In this document: piece after piece, positions 9,740 to 22,082 of the stretch
Layout of the letters: each line of letters opens with the position of its first letter
Position numbering within the stretch: position 1 is the stretch's first letter
Source of the DNA: Heterohyrax brucei
Lineage: Eukaryota; Chordata; Mammalia; Hyracoidea; Procaviidae
Direction: 5' to 3'
Length of the DNA: 64,000 nucleotides
NCBI GenBank assembly: GCA_028571685.1
Contig: CM053140.1
Span: 23,665,501 to 23,729,500 of the forward strand
Made by a program: the position numbers and the translations under genes
The notes under the pieces: generated by a model
What the model saw: only the letters and a program-made list of their open reading frames with translations
The model's database searches: none
What the model was told of the DNA's origin: nothing

Positions 9740-12700
9740 GTGGGTCAGAGGGTGGGCGCCTGGGCTGGGACTCTTGGTTCTGTGTCCAGCCCTCCAACAG
9801 CAAGGCTAGATAGAGACCAACGATGGGCTCAGCCCTCCAGGAACCAGGGGACACAGATGGTCCCAGCCCCATTGGCCCAGGGCAAGGGGAGAAGAGGAGC
9901 CTAGGACTGTGGGAGCAAAGACGGGCAAAGTTTCCCAGAGGAGAACATGTGGAGCTAGGAAGAGAAGTAGGAGAAAAATTTTACCTGAAAGAAAAACAGA
10001 GAAGGCCATTGGGAGTGAGAGAAGACAAAGTTTTAGAGAAATTAGCGTCAGCTGGGGAAGAACCTGGATTCCGGGTGGCAGGGTATTGGGATGAAGTCTT
10101 TCTGGGTTCAAATCCTAGCTCTGTCGCTTCCTCGTTATCTGACTTCAGGCAGGTAATTTCACCTGTATCTCAGGTAACTTGTCTGCAAAAGAACCCACCT
10201 CATATGCTTGTTGTGAAGACTAAATGCACAGGTTGTGTAAGTCACTTAAGACAGTATTAGGCATTGGTTTAGTAAGTGTTAACTGTGCTCAACACAAACC
10301 AGCTGCCATCAAGTTCATTCCAACTCATGGTGACCCCAGAAGCATCAGAATAGAACTGCATTCCATGGAGATTTTAGTGGCTGATTTCTCAGAAGTGGAT
10401 TGCCAGGGCTTTCTTCCAAGGCACCTCTTGGTAAACTCGAACCTCCAACACAACATCTGCACCACCCAGAGTCTCTCCTAACTCCCAGCTCTAGATGCAG
10501 CTCTCCCGGTTTCCAGGGTTAGCCACTGACATTTTCCCCAAGAAGGTGCAGCTCCATCCTTCCAGACACCTTGCCTTCTAAACATCCAAATCTTGTCCAT
10601 CACCAGGAACCGTTCATCTTTTCTCCTACATATCTGGGGACACAGACTTCTTCCCTCTATCCCACTGCCCCACCCTTCATTGCTCATCTCCATACCGTCC
10701 TTCCTGCCCTACTCTAAAACTAGATAAACCAAACCCTGTGCCGTCAAATCACTTCTGACTCATAGTGACCTTAAAGGACAGGGTAGAATTGCACCATTGA
10801 GCTTCCAAGGAGCATCTGGTGGATTTGAACTGCTGATCTTTCGGTTAGTATCCAGAGCTCTTAACTGTTCAGCCACCAGAGTTTCCGTTTCCTACTCCAG
10901 CCACCCCCCTAAGTCCATTCTCCACATGGCAGCTAAAGGATTCATCTTGAGATACCCCTCTTCTTCTCGTAATCCTGTCAGGACTCCCTAGTGCTTGTGG
11001 ATAGTTTAAGCTCCTCAAACCACTGCCAGGTGCATCACAAACCCTCATCTATGTGCCCATTTCCTCATCTACACAAGGACAGGGTTGTTGAATATAGGCA
11101 CTGAGACAGTATGGAGTTCCGGGGTGGCACTCTGGCAAGGGTGGGGCTGGGCCTCCTGGGCTGAGAGCTCTACCCCTCCCGACAGCCTCCTCCCCTTTGC
11201 TCATGGACTTCATCATCCAAGCCCTGAGTGAGCTCGAGCAGAAGGCACCAGACACCAAGGCCAGACCCATGGCTTCCGTGAGGCTACTGTCAGCCCAGGA
11301 GATCAGCCCCCATGATCCCCTCTACAGCTTCCTGCTGGAGGAGCAGAGCCTCAAAGCCCTCAAACTGGATCCTGAAGTGCTGAGCCCAGAGCTTCAAGGC
11401 CTAGTAGAGAAAGTGGCCCAACATACTGTACGGGGTGGGCAGGAGTATGGCGTGGTGCTGGCACCCGATGGTTCGACTGTGGCCGTGCAACCACTACTGG
11501 CCGGGCTGGAAGCTGGGCTGAAGGGGCACAGGGTAGTGAATTTGCCCTTGGATAGCACAATGTCCCCTGGGGATACCGAAGCCACCTCTCCAAATGTTGG
11601 AGCCATAGTTCCAGAGGTAAAAGCCACCTACCCAGGACTCAGAGTGTCTTCACCAGACACTACCTCTCCAGATGTGGAAACTAACTTCACATCCCCCATC
11701 AGCGTAGACAGCCTCCTGGTGGTCACCCTGGCCAGAGACCTGGGCCTAACCTTTCTTCAAGACCCCCAGACCCAAGGCCATCCTGGCCTTGGAGTTGATG
11801 GCTGCTGGGATCAGCTCTCTGCCCCCCGGATCTTCACCCTCCTGGACCCCAAAGCCTCGCGGCTCACCACAGCCTTCCTCAATGGTGCCCTGGATGGGAT
11901 CCTTCTGGGAGACTACCTGAGTCAAACCCCTGAGCCCCAGCCTCCCCTCAGTCTCCTGCTTAGCCAGTACTATGGAACTGGTGTCACCAGAGAGCCACGG
12001 CTCCAAAGCAACTTCCGACGGCAGAATGGAGCTGCCCTGATCTCTGTCCCCTCCCTGACGCAGGAGGTGTGGGGGGCCCTTCTCCTGCTACAGCGACTGG
12101 AGACTACACACCCCCAGCTGCAGGACATGAGCCAAAATCAGCTGGCTCAAGTAGCCAACCATGCCACTAAGGAGTTCACGGAGGCTTTCCTGGGTGAGAA
12201 GATTTCCCACTCCCTCACCCTCCCAGAAATAGCCAACTCCACGTGATCAAGGGGATCTGGGGAATGGGGAAGTCAAGATGAGGGAATAAGGACTCAGCTT
12301 GGGGGGCCAGGGAAGGTGTACAGATGAGGAAATTCTGGCATTGGGTATTGAATTGTAGTTCATCTGATGAAAGAGTGAGGAAGAGGGGTTATTCCAGGTA
12401 GTGGGCTCAGCATACGTGAAGGCACACAGGTATGGGTGTCCAGGGCAAGTTCAACAGACCAAGATTGGAATCTCTGTTTGAATGGGAGTTCAGCTAGTTA
12501 CTCTGTGCAACCTCAGATGAGTTATTTTGCCTCTCTGAACTTTCTTCGATGTAGTAGGGTAGGGGTATAGGGGATGGGGGGGTAAATCCTTACTGTATCT
12601 TGGACTTGCTGAATGGTTTAATAAGATTCCTCTGTTCTAAGATTCTTAGGGCTCAGAGCAGGGCAAACTCGAGAGTGTTGAGCCCTGGGTTGTAGAAGGC

Positions 12701-15161
12701 CTAGTACGTTGAGCTAAAATTCTTGGGCTTTATTATGAAGGTCTTGAAAATCATAGCAGATGTCTGAACACGTCAGAGACTTCTTAGATGTGGTTAAGTT
12801 AGGCCCCAGTGGGTCCGATGGGCAGTGAGCTAGACTCTCCCCAAATCTGGCAGGGGGGCTGGCGAAACGCCTTGTATATACGCTGTAACAGTGTTGCAAG
12901 CAGCAGGTGGGAGAGCACGTGCTGACTGCAGCCCTGGACCTCCTACCAGAGTGCCCCGCCATTCACCCCCGCTGCCGCTGGGGTGCCGCGCCTTACCGGG
13001 GCCAACCGACTCCACTGAAGCTGCCGCTCCGCTTCTTGTTTGTACATCACACATACATTCCTGAGCTGCCCTGCACCAGCTTAGCGCGGTGCTCTGCCAA
13101 CATGCGCTCCATGCAGAGATTCCATCAGGACACGCAAGGCTGGGACGACATAGGCTATAGGTAGGCGGGGCCTAGCCGGGGCGGGGCTGAGGCTGCGGGG
13201 GCGGGGCCTGAGGGGCAGGGCTTAGATAGAGCCTTGCCCGCAAGGCGGAGGACCTGCGTGAGGTGGGTGGGACCTGGGTGGGCAGGGACACTGGTGGGAG
13301 GGGCCTGGAAGGCGGATCCGGGTTGCGCGGCCCGGTGGAGAGGAGCGTGGCACCTGTGATGTTCGGGTTGGGTAAAGGGAACCCTACTTGGCTTTGGCAG
13401 CGGCGTAGCAGCTAAGTGTTAACCTCTGTTAACTAAAAGATTGGCAGTTGCAATCCTCTAGGCCTCTCTTGGAAACTCTATGAGGCAGTTTTACTCTATC
13501 TATAGGGTCGCTATGAGGAGTAATCTACTGGACGGCTGGGGAATTTTTTGGAGTTTGGGTTGGAGGAGCGAAGCAGCATAAGTGGCTAGGTCTGCGGGAA
13601 GGGATGGGGCCTGTGAATAGGCTGGGACAAGGCAGTGACAGGTCGTGTGACGCAAGGTAGAAGTGAGATCTGAAATGGGCAGGAGCCGGATCTGAGACTG
13701 GCTGCGCTCCAGGATAAAGGAATGCGGACTACGCTGAAGGGTGGAGCAGGAGGACAGGCGTGAGTGCGCCGGGAGTACGGCAGGCCCTGAATCCAGCAGA
13801 AACTACGTGCCGCGGCAGAACACACTGTGGGGATGACTCCGAATCCGGGACAGGGTTTGGGATCAGGAGGCAGGACCTCACGGTGGGCGGGATGAGGTGA
13901 GGCCTTCCAGACTCCGCTTAGTGCCTCCTGCCCTCTGCTTCTTAGTTTCGTGGTGGGCTCGGATGGCTACGTATACGAGGGCCGCGGCTGGCACCGCTTG
14001 GGTGCGCACACGCGGGGCTACAACTCCCAAGGTTTCGGGGTGGCCTTCGTGGGCAACTACACCGCGGAGTTGCCCACTGAGGCGGCGCTACGCACTATGC
14101 GCGACGAACTCCCGCGCTGCGCGCTGCGTGCCGGCTACCTGCGACCCGACTACAAGGTCCTCGGCCACCGCCAGCTCGTGAGCACCAAGTGCCCAGGCGA
14201 CGCGCTCTTCAATCTGCTCCGCACTTGGCCACGCTTCGCAGCCGTGAGTCATCACCACCCACGCTACAGGGGCCCCCAGCCCCTCTTGCACAATCCCAGC
14301 GGTGTCACCGACCCCTGCCTTCTCACACAGCCCCGGCAAAGCTCCTGGTCACCTTTGCAGGCCTTTTACTCAGGCAACCTCAGCCCTATCTTCAGTCGCC
14401 GCCCGCAGACCTCGGCCTGTAAGGCCTGAGCCCTGCTGCTGTCCACAGCACCAACCCCACACTTGGGAATGGCTGACCCAGCCACTTTGTTGCCCAGCTT
14501 CTAACATCTCTCTCTGCCCGTCCAGCCAGAGCATGGGACCCCTCAACCTCAGCCTGCCAGCAAAACCAAAACCTGACCTGCATAATCTACGCCCAAATCA
14601 CAGCCCCTCTGCCTGTACCACCTCATCCCACCCCATGTAACCTCGGCCTGGCCCCAGCCCCCTACCCGAAGGCCTTCTGTGTGCATAACATTGGCCCAGC
14701 CCATGAGCCCCCATCTATAACCTCTTTGCCTGCACAATCTCTGCCCAGCCCCTAAAGCTGTGTTGCCAGTCCTTTGCCGCCAGGATCCTTGCCTAGCCCC
14801 TTGCTCCCTGACCCATGATGGCAACTCTTAGCTGGAGCAATCTTGGCCCAGCCAGCACAACCTCAGCCTCGTGACATCCTCCCAACCCCTGACCGCCACT
14901 CCTCCCCTGTCATCACACCTGGACCCAGTCTACAGAACCTCATGCTATCTTCACACTGCTGCTCCATTTTATTAAGCTAGAAATCCACCCACCCTGGCCT
15001 GCAGGTGGCTTTGTACCTGCCCTCTGACATTGAGATTCAGTCCCCTTTCCCACCCAGGGTCCCACCCTGGGGATGGCATATCCAGCCTCCCATCCCCGTG
15101 CCTTACACTGTCTTTTCTTTTCTAGGATGTGAAGCCAAGAAGTGCTAGAAAAGCCTCTTGA
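9676..15161 (+). CDS. PGLYRP2: PGLYRP2, N-acetylmuramoyl-L-alanine amidase (whole coding span, 5 exons)
   Basis: Peptidoglycan recognition protein 2 is a secreted, mainly liver-made zinc amidase that cuts the bond between N-acetylmuramic acid and L-alanine in peptidoglycan. Coding exons are 9676-9739, 11186-12193, 12950-13160, 13946-14243 and 15126-15161. Every intron is GT/AG and the phases (1,1,2,0) keep one frame of 539 codons. The protein starts with a hydrophobic signal peptide (FWILLGLLLW), followed by a long N-terminal region (to about residue 357) and a PGRP/amidase-2 domain (about 359-530). The zinc ligands are present as H390 (VHHTY), H502 (GHRQL) and C510 (CPGD), with the catalytic tyrosine Y427 (DIGYS), so the enzyme should be active. 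Predicted length is 538, against the 576 I recall for human; the shortfall lies in the N-terminal linker and the C-terminal tail. The gene is followed by RASAL3 on the same strand, as in human. Confidence 0.95.
10090..10285 (+). repeat. MIR
   Basis: GGGTTCAAATCCTAGCTCTG and TTGTCTGCAAAAGAACCCAC, with GTTGTGAAGACTAAATGCAC, lie in MIR order in PGLYRP2 intron 1. Confidence 0.8.
10295..10477 (-). repeat. AfroSINE, long form
   Basis: AAGTTCATTCCAACTCATGG, AGAAGTGGATTGCCAGGGCT and CACCACCCAGAGTCTCTCC, in PGLYRP2 intron 1. Confidence 0.88.
10728..10889 (-). repeat. AfroSINE, short form
   Basis: AAACCAAACCCTGTGCCGTC to GCCACCAGAGTTTCC, lacking the long-form middle; in PGLYRP2 intron 1. Confidence 0.9.
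11186..12193 (+). CDS. PGLYRP2: PGLYRP2 coding exon 2 (N-terminal region)
   Basis: The acceptor CCCGACAG ends at 11185 and the donor is GTGAGA at 12194. The exon carries the non-enzymatic N-terminal region. Well-conserved blocks are EYGVVLAPDGSTVAVQPLL, SAPRIFTLLDPKAS and SNFRRQNGAALIS. Between residues of about 130 and 175 there is a loose proline/serine repeat (SPNVGA, SPDTTSPDVE) that is shorter than the matching stretch I recall in human. Confidence 0.93.
12460..12560 (+). repeat. MIR fragment
   Basis: CAACCTCAGATGAGTTATTT and GCCTCTCTGAACTTTCTT, in PGLYRP2 intron 2. Confidence 0.6.
12950..13160 (+). CDS. PGLYRP2: PGLYRP2 coding exon 3 (amidase domain, first half)
   Basis: The acceptor CTCCTACCAG ends at 12949 and the donor is GTAGGC at 13161. 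The exon encodes CPAIHPRCRWGAAPYRG through NMRSMQRFHQDTQGWDDIGY. It holds zinc ligand H390 in FVHHTYIP, the cysteine pair of PCTSLARC, and catalytic Y427 at its end. Confidence 0.93.
13395..13562 (+). repeat. AfroSINE, short form
   Basis: GTAGCAGCTAAGTGTTAACC, CTTGGAAACTCTATGAGGCA and CTATAGGGTCGCTATGAGG, in PGLYRP2 intron 3. Confidence 0.85.
13946..14243 (+). CDS. PGLYRP2: PGLYRP2 coding exon 4 (amidase domain, second half)
   Basis: The acceptor CTTCTTAG ends at 13945 and the donor is GTGAGT at 14244. It encodes FVVGSDGYVYEGRGWHRLGA through DALFNLLRTWPRFAA. It contains zinc ligands H502 (VLGHRQL) and C510 (STKCPGD), eight residues apart as in the human enzyme. Confidence 0.93.
14400..14940. 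repeat. Degenerate minisatellite in PGLYRP2 intron 4
   Basis: Loose units containing GCCCAGCCCCT, CCTCGGCCTGG and CATAAC/TATAACCTC recur through the intron. The unit length is irregular, about 35-55 bases by eye. Confidence 0.55.
15126..15161 (+). CDS. PGLYRP2: PGLYRP2 terminal coding exon 5
   Basis: After the acceptor TTTTCTAG (ends 15125) the frame reads DVKPRSARKAS and stops at TGA 15159-15161. The VKPR.AR block matches the start of the human tail. The human protein continues for roughly 20 more residues, so the tail here is truncated. An AATAAA lies 46 bases after the stop. Confidence 0.85.
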   Translation, partial: DVKPRSARKAS

Positions 15162-15207
15162 AGGCCCAGGAGGGAGCTGTCCCCCATCCTGCCAGCTGCA
15201 GACCCAC

Positions 15208-15213
15208 AATAAA
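15208..15213 (+). terminator. PGLYRP2: PGLYRP2 polyadenylation signal
   Basis: Canonical AATAAA 46 bases downstream of the PGLYRP2 stop codon. Cleavage would fall at about 15225-15240. Confidence 0.8.
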
Positions 15214-15603
15214 GAAACCATGGAAAGAGACATGTGCATGTGCCGCCCGTGTTTGCAAGCATTGCCTTGGGTTGGGTTCCCCAGAAGCAGATCCTAAGAC
15301 AGGAATCCCACTGCAAGTAATTTATTTGGAAGCTGATCCCAGGAAACAGAAGTAGAACAGTAGGGACGAGAGATAGGGAAGGAGGGAAGCCAGCACAGGG
15401 TGTGGTATCAAGCAAGTTCCCACCATGAGCAACTGGAGCTCAATCCCACTGAGAACCTCAGGGAGACATCACACAGCAAACTCACTCCTGTCATGCCACC
15501 CAGGGGCCAGGGATCTGAGATACAGATCCACCAACTTTCATCACTCATAGCTTGAGGGCTATTCTCATGGAGGGGTTTTGGGCTCTTTGTCACAAGGGCA
15601 GTG

Positions 15604-15903
15604 TCTTAGTTCCCAGTGTTGCTGTAACACAAATACCACATGTGGATGGCTTTAAAGAACAGATTTGTAGTTTCTCACAGTTCTAGAGGCAAAAAGTCCA
15701 AATCAGGGTCTTGGTTGTGTTGATTCTTCCCTTGTCAGTACCCTCAGGCATCTCTCGCTTCCTTGGTATTCTCATGCTTATAGATGATGCTCACATGGCA
15801 TCTGTCTTCCCCATGTGTGCCTCTGTGACCATTCTGGTCTTCCTATAACTCAGAAGTTATTAGGTTTAGGATCCACTCTAACTGGATATGATCTCACTGA
15901 CAT
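15604..15903. repeat. Older interspersed repeat, left part (split by L1)
   Basis: It starts TTAGTTCCCAGTGTTGCTGT and contains TTTCTCACAGTTCTAGAGGC, a pattern of a dispersed mammalian repeat whose class I cannot name with confidence. Its continuation, with CATTTCCAAACAGAATCACA, is at 23084-23165 on the far side of the L1. Confidence 0.6.
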
Positions 15904-16960
15904 AAAAAAAGGAAAACTGGGGGGGTCAGAGTCAAGATGGCAGACTAAGCACACGTCTCCTTACATCCCTCTTGAAATGAAGACCTGAATTAATAATCAA
16001 AGGGAGCCTTCTGGTCACCCAATCAGCCCCAGGACATGGCACAGGGCTGTTACTTTGGACTTCATATCACTGAGCGAAAAACCTCTCTTTCGCTGACTCC
16101 CGCGCCTGGCTAGCCCCGGCTCTCACGGACGGAAGGTAAATGCACCATTTTGACTTTTTTTTTCCTCTGTCTTGGCCGGCAGGCGGAGCAGGGTCTTGCC
16201 TAGCGGCTAGACACAGACACGCTGCTGGGGGGACAGGCAGGCGAAATTCCCATATTTTGAGAGCCAGGCTTGGACTCTGTTAATCTAGCCACTTTGAGCC
16301 TGTCATTTTATATCTGCCTCAGCGGCGTTTCTACGGAGTTTCACAGTCAGTGTGCGGGATGCCATGTTGGATATGGAGATTCTAGCGGGACCTCATTCTT
16401 AGCCTGGGAGCCAGTGCCTGCAAACAGGACAGCGCTTCTCTGACAGAAAAGCAGTGATTTACCTAGTGCCACCTGCTTTGGGGGTCCTGCAACAGAATCA
16501 GAGGAATCACTACCTCTCCGCACCTTTAGCCCTTCTGTCTGATGCCAGTGTGGAGGGCACCATCTTGGATACGGTGGCCACAGCTGGACCTAATTCTTAG
16601 CTTGGGAGCCAGACCCTGCCCACAGGAGAGCGCTTTTCTATCAGAAAAGCAGTACTCTACGCAGCGCTGTCTAAGGCTAGGCCCTGTCAGCAGAGGCCAA
16701 CAGGGCAGTAGCATTGCTGTATTCTGAACTAGTTTGTATCATCTGGGGTTGGATATAGTGGCGCTTACTTTGCCAGTTGAGAAGAGGGACCTCTACACCT
16801 GAAAACCTAACTGACTTGTGAAGTGGTCATATATCTTTTGCTTTACATTTTAAGATAGCCTAGAGAAACATCTGCAGTCCATCCTCACAGTACCTCTTCC
16901 AGCCTCTACATACTCACATGGGTCCCAAAAAGCAACAGACACTTGTGGCACACATCAGCC

Positions 16961-17868
16961 ATGGCTTCAGGAGGCTCCCAAACAGAGCAACCAAGGAGTT
17001 TTCCAGATGAAGAAACTTTTATGAAAGCAACAGAAAGTGAATACAAAATGATTATATACAGAGCCCTTCTAGACCTTATACAAAATGCAGGAGAACAAAA
17101 TGAAAAATTAAGCAAGATGTTCGATCTGATGGAACACCAGTACTCTGAAATCCAACAGATCAAGAACAAAATCAAAGACATAGAAACTTCAATGCAAAGC
17201 CAAGAAAACAGAATGGAACAAATAGAAATAAGAATTTCTGACTTGGAAGACAGAGCTACTGAGGCCAGCATCTATGAGCAGAAATCAGAAAAAAGAAACA
17301 AGAAAAATGAAGAAACATTAAGAAACATGTGGGGCTCTATTAAGAGGAACAACCTTCGATTAATTGGAGTCTCTGAACAGGGTGAGACATCTGAGAACAC
17401 AGAGAGTATCATTGCTGAGCTGCTGACAGAAAACTTCCCAGAAATCATGAAGGAAGAGGATACAGACATCTCAGATGCATATCGTACACCACCCAATATA
17501 GATCTCAAAAGACTCCAATACATATTATAATCCAGCTCAACAAAATGAAACATAAGCAGCAACTCTTAAAGGCAGCAAGACTCAAAGCAAAGCTAACATT
17601 CAGAGGAAAACCCTGTAGGCTCTCTTCAGATTTCTCAGCAGAAACCATGCTGGCACAGAGACAGTGGCATGACATATTCAAAGCCTTGAAGGAAAAGAAC
17701 TTCCAACCAAGAATTATATATCCTGCAAAACTATCTTTCAAATACAAAAATGAAATTAAGACATTCCCAGATAGACAGAAACTCAGAGACTTTGTAAAAA
17801 CCAAACCAAAACTACAAGAAATATTGAAAGAAGTTCTTGGCTCTGGCTTAGAAGAACAAAACCACTAA
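16961..17868 (+). pseudogene. L1 ORF1 (RNA-binding coiled-coil protein), frameshifted
   Basis: The ATG at 16961 begins MASGGSQTEQPRSFPDEETF, followed by a coiled coil (QNEKLSKMFDLMEHQYSEIQ) and the RRM-like region (NNLRLIGVSEQGETSENTES). The frame stops at 17530, near DLKRLQYIL. The C-terminal domain goes on in another frame from about 17515 (KQQLLKAARLKAKLTFRGK) to the stop at 17868, so there is one frameshift near 17510. Confidence 0.88.
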
Positions 17869-18306
17869 CTTTATTTTTTAGAACGACTTTACTACTCAAA
17901 AACTTTACTACTTTACTTTACTACTCAAAACTCTACTCAGTTAGGGAAGGCTTCAAAGCCAATCACAGCTTTGATAAGGAAAGAAGCAATCCAGTGATCA
18001 TCATGACAACTATGGTGTCATCATATTAAAAAGAGGGATGTACTACAGTTGTTACAGTCCTTCCAGATGGAGAGGAACATGACAAGACTGGTAGTAATTA
18101 AAATTGGGTTTATCCATAGTTTATTAAGGGGGATCATCGGGGCAGCTGTAAAGCACAACAAAGATGTATCATATCATTTCAAGAAATGTAACACAGGAGT
18201 GTCAACAACCACAAAACCAGCTCTGAAAAAGGTGAAAAATCAACTCACAAAAAATAATGTCTCGGAACAGACTAATAAGAACAACAGAGAAAATAAACAC
18301 ATCACA

Positions 18307-21300
18307 ATGGCAGCACTGAACACAAACCTATCAATAATTACATTGAATGTGAATGGACTGAATGCTCCAGTAAAGAGACATCGAGTGACATCTTGGATCA
18401 AAAGACATGACCCATCCATATGTTGTCTACAAGAAACTCACTTGAGACCTAAAGATAGGAACAAACTGAAAATTAAAGGTTGGAAGAATATATATAAAGC
18501 TAACAATGAATAAAGAAGAGCAGGGGTGGCAATTCTAATCTCAGACAAAATCAATTTCAATGTCAAATCCACCATCGTGGACAAAGATGGACACTATTTA
18601 TTGCTGAAAGGTTCAGTACACAAGCAAGACTTAACTATATTAAATACTTATGCACCTAATATCAGAGCACCTAAATACGTCAAAGAAACACTGACTACAC
18701 TCAAAAGAGAGTTAGATGACTCCACCATGATAGTGGGAGACTTCAACACTCCACTTTCAATACTAGACAGATCATCTAGAAAAAACTCAGTAAAGATACA
18801 GAAGATCTCATTGCCACAATTAACCAACTAAACCTCATTGTTATATACAGAACTTTCCACCCATCAGCAGACAACTACACCTTCTTCTCCAGTGCACACG
18901 GAAAATTCTCCAGAATTGACCATGTGATAGGCCATAATGCAATGTTCAACAAAATCCATACCATTGAATTACTGCAAAGCATCTTCTCAGATCATAAAGC
19001 CATAACAGTTTAAATCAATAGCAGAAAAAACATAGATAGAAAGTGGAACTCTTGGAAACTGAACAACATCTTGCCCCAAAAAACATGGATTGTAGAGGAA
19101 ATCAAGGATGAATTAAAGAAATTCATGGATTCCAATGAGAACGAAAACACTTCCTACCAGAATGTATGAGATACAGCCAAAGCAGTGCTCAGAGGTTTGT
19201 TTATCTCCATAAATGCACACATCTGGAAGGAAGAAAGAAACCAAATCAAGGAACTAACCCTACAGCTTGAACAAGTAGAAAGAGAACAACAGAGGAACCC
19301 CTCAGGCACCAGAAGAAATGAGATCATAAAGATTAGAGCAGAGCTAAATGAATTAGAGAATACAAAAACAATTGAAAAGACCAAAAGTTGGTTTTTTGAG
19401 AAGATCAACAAAATTGATAAACCACTGGCTAAACTTACTAAATAAAAGCAGGAAAGGAAACAAATAACCCAAATTAGAAATGAGAGGGGGGTTGTCACCA
19501 CAGATGCAACAGAAATCAAAAATATCATAACAGAATACTATGAAAGACTGTAAAAAATTTCAAAACTTAGGGGAAATGGACCAATTCCTTGACTCATACC
19601 ACCTACCCAAATTATCACAACGTGAAGCAGAACAACTTAATAAATCCATTACAAAGGAAGAGATTGAAAAGGTCATCAAAACACTGCCAACCAAAAAAGG
19701 CCTGGTCCAGATGGCTTCACTGCAGAATTCTACCAAGCATTTAGACAAGAGTTATCTCCAATACTACTGAAACTATTTCACAGTATAGAAAGGGATGGAG
19801 TACTCCCAAACTCATTCTATGAAGCCAGCATAACCCTGATACCTAAGCCAGGGAAAGACCCAACAAAGAAAGAGAACTACAGACCAATATCACTCATGAA
19901 TCTAGATGCAAAAATCTTCAACAAAATTCTTGCCAATAGAATACAACAACATATCAAGAAAATAATCCATCATGACCAAGTGGGATTCATACCAGGGATG
20001 CAAGGCTGGTTCAACATCAGGAAAACAATTAATGTGATTAACCACATAAATAACACAAAAGACAAGGATCACCTGATTTTGTCCATTGATGCCAAAAAGG
20101 CATTTGATAAAGTCCAACACCCATTCATGCTAAAAACTCTTAGCAAAACGGGCATAGACGGCAAATTCCTCAACACAATAAGGGCCATTTATACAAAGCC
20201 AATCGCCCACGTCATCCTGAATGGAGAGAGACTGAAAGACTTTCCCTTGAGATCAGGAACTAGACAAGGATGCCCACTCTCACCTCTTCTATTCAACATT
20301 GTGCTAGAAGTTTTAGCCAGAGCAATTAGACAAGACGAAGAAATAAAGGGCATCTGCATCGGCAAAGAGGAAGTTAAAATCTCCCTGTTTGCAGATGATA
20401 TAGTTGTATACGCAGAGAATCCCAAGGAATCTATAAGTAAACTACTCAAATTGATAGAAGAGTTCAGCAAAGTCTCAGGATACAAGATAAACATAAGTAA
20501 ATCAGTAGGATTCCTTTATACCAACAACGAGACTGTTAAGGAAGAAATTATCAAATCAATACCATTTATGATAGCCCCTAAGAAGATAAAGTACCTAGGA
20601 ATTAATCTAACCAGAGAAATAACAGACCTTTACAAAGAGAACTACAAGCCCTTACTACAAGAAACTAAGAGAGACTTAGATAAATGGAAAAACCTACCCT
20701 GCTCGTGGATAGGAAGACTTAACATTGTGAAAATATCTATTTTACCCAAAGCAATCTATTTACATAATGCAATCCCAATACAAGTTCCAGTGACATTTTC
20801 TAGTGAGATGGAGAAACAAATCACCAACTTTGTTTAGAAACGGAGGAAGCCCCGGTTAAGCAAGGTACTACTAAAGAAGAAGAACACACTGGGAGGCCTC
20901 TCATTACTTGACTTTAGAACATATTACACTGCCACAGTGGTCAAAACAGCCTGGTACTGGTATAAGAACAGACAGATCGATCAGTGGAACAGAACTGAGA
21001 CCCCAGAGATGACACCATCTGCCTATGAACAATTGATATTCGACAAAGGCCCTAAGACAGTAAAAACAGTATCTTCAACAAATGGTGCTGGCAAAATTGG
21101 ATATCCATCTGCAAGAAACTGAAACAAGATCCATATCTTACACCTTACACAAAAACCAACTCCAACTGGATAAAAGACCTAAATATCAAACCTAAAACGA
21201 TAAAGCTCATCCAAGAAAAGGTAGGAACAACAATGGAAGTTTTAATACACAATATGGACAGACTCCAAAATCTGTCAAACAAACCAAAATCATCAGAAGA

Positions 21301-22082
21301 GAAAATAGATAAATGGAGATCTATTAAGAATTAAACACTTTTGCTCATCTGAAGACTTTATTAATAGAATTAAAAGAACACCCACAGAATGGGAAAAAAT
21401 ATTTGGCAACTCTATGTCAGACCAACGCCTGATTTCCATAATCTATAAGATACTACAAAATATCAACAAGAAGAAGATAAATCATCCAATTAAGTGATGG
21501 GCAAAGGAGATGGACAGACATTTCATTAAAGAAGAAATCCAGGCAGCCAAAAAACACATGAGGACATGTTCACCATCTTTAGTTATTAAAGAAATTCAAA
21601 TCAAGACGACAATGAGATACCATCTCACCCCAACAAGGTTGGCTATGATCCAAAAAACACAAAACAACAAATGCTGGAGAGGCTGTGGAGAAAGTGGAAC
21701 CCTCCTACACTGTTGGTGGGGTTGCAAAACAGTCCGGCCTCTTTGGAAAGCAATCTGGCGCTTTCTTAAAAAAATGGATATTGATATACCATTTGACCCA
21801 GTAATTCCACTACTTGGAATATATCCTACAGGATCAAGGCCTTTCACACCAACAGACACATGCACCAGAATGTTTATTGCAGCACAGTCCACGATAGCAA
21901 AAAGATGGAATCAACCCAGATGCCCAACAACGGAAGAATGGATAGGCAAACTATGGTACATATACTCAATGGAGCACTACGCAATGATAAAGAACAACGA
22001 TAACTTCAGGAAACATCTCATGACCTGGTTTCAACTGGAAGACATTATGTTGAGTGAAAGTAGTGCGACAAATATTGTATGA
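18307..22082 (+). pseudogene. L1 ORF2 (endonuclease/reverse transcriptase), several disabling lesions
   Basis: The endonuclease begins MAALNTNLSIITLNVNGLNA with QETHLR and VGDFNTPLS. It is interrupted by a stop at 18511 and loses frame after about 18830, with more stops near 19010 and 19168. The reverse-transcriptase core is open at 19896-20837, with [17 protein letters not shown] and the catalytic FADD (LFADDIVVY). A stop at 20835 and a frame change near 21120 follow. The C-terminal cysteine motif (CWRGCGESGTLLHCWWGC) is kept in the last open stretch, 21510-22082. Confidence 0.88.
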
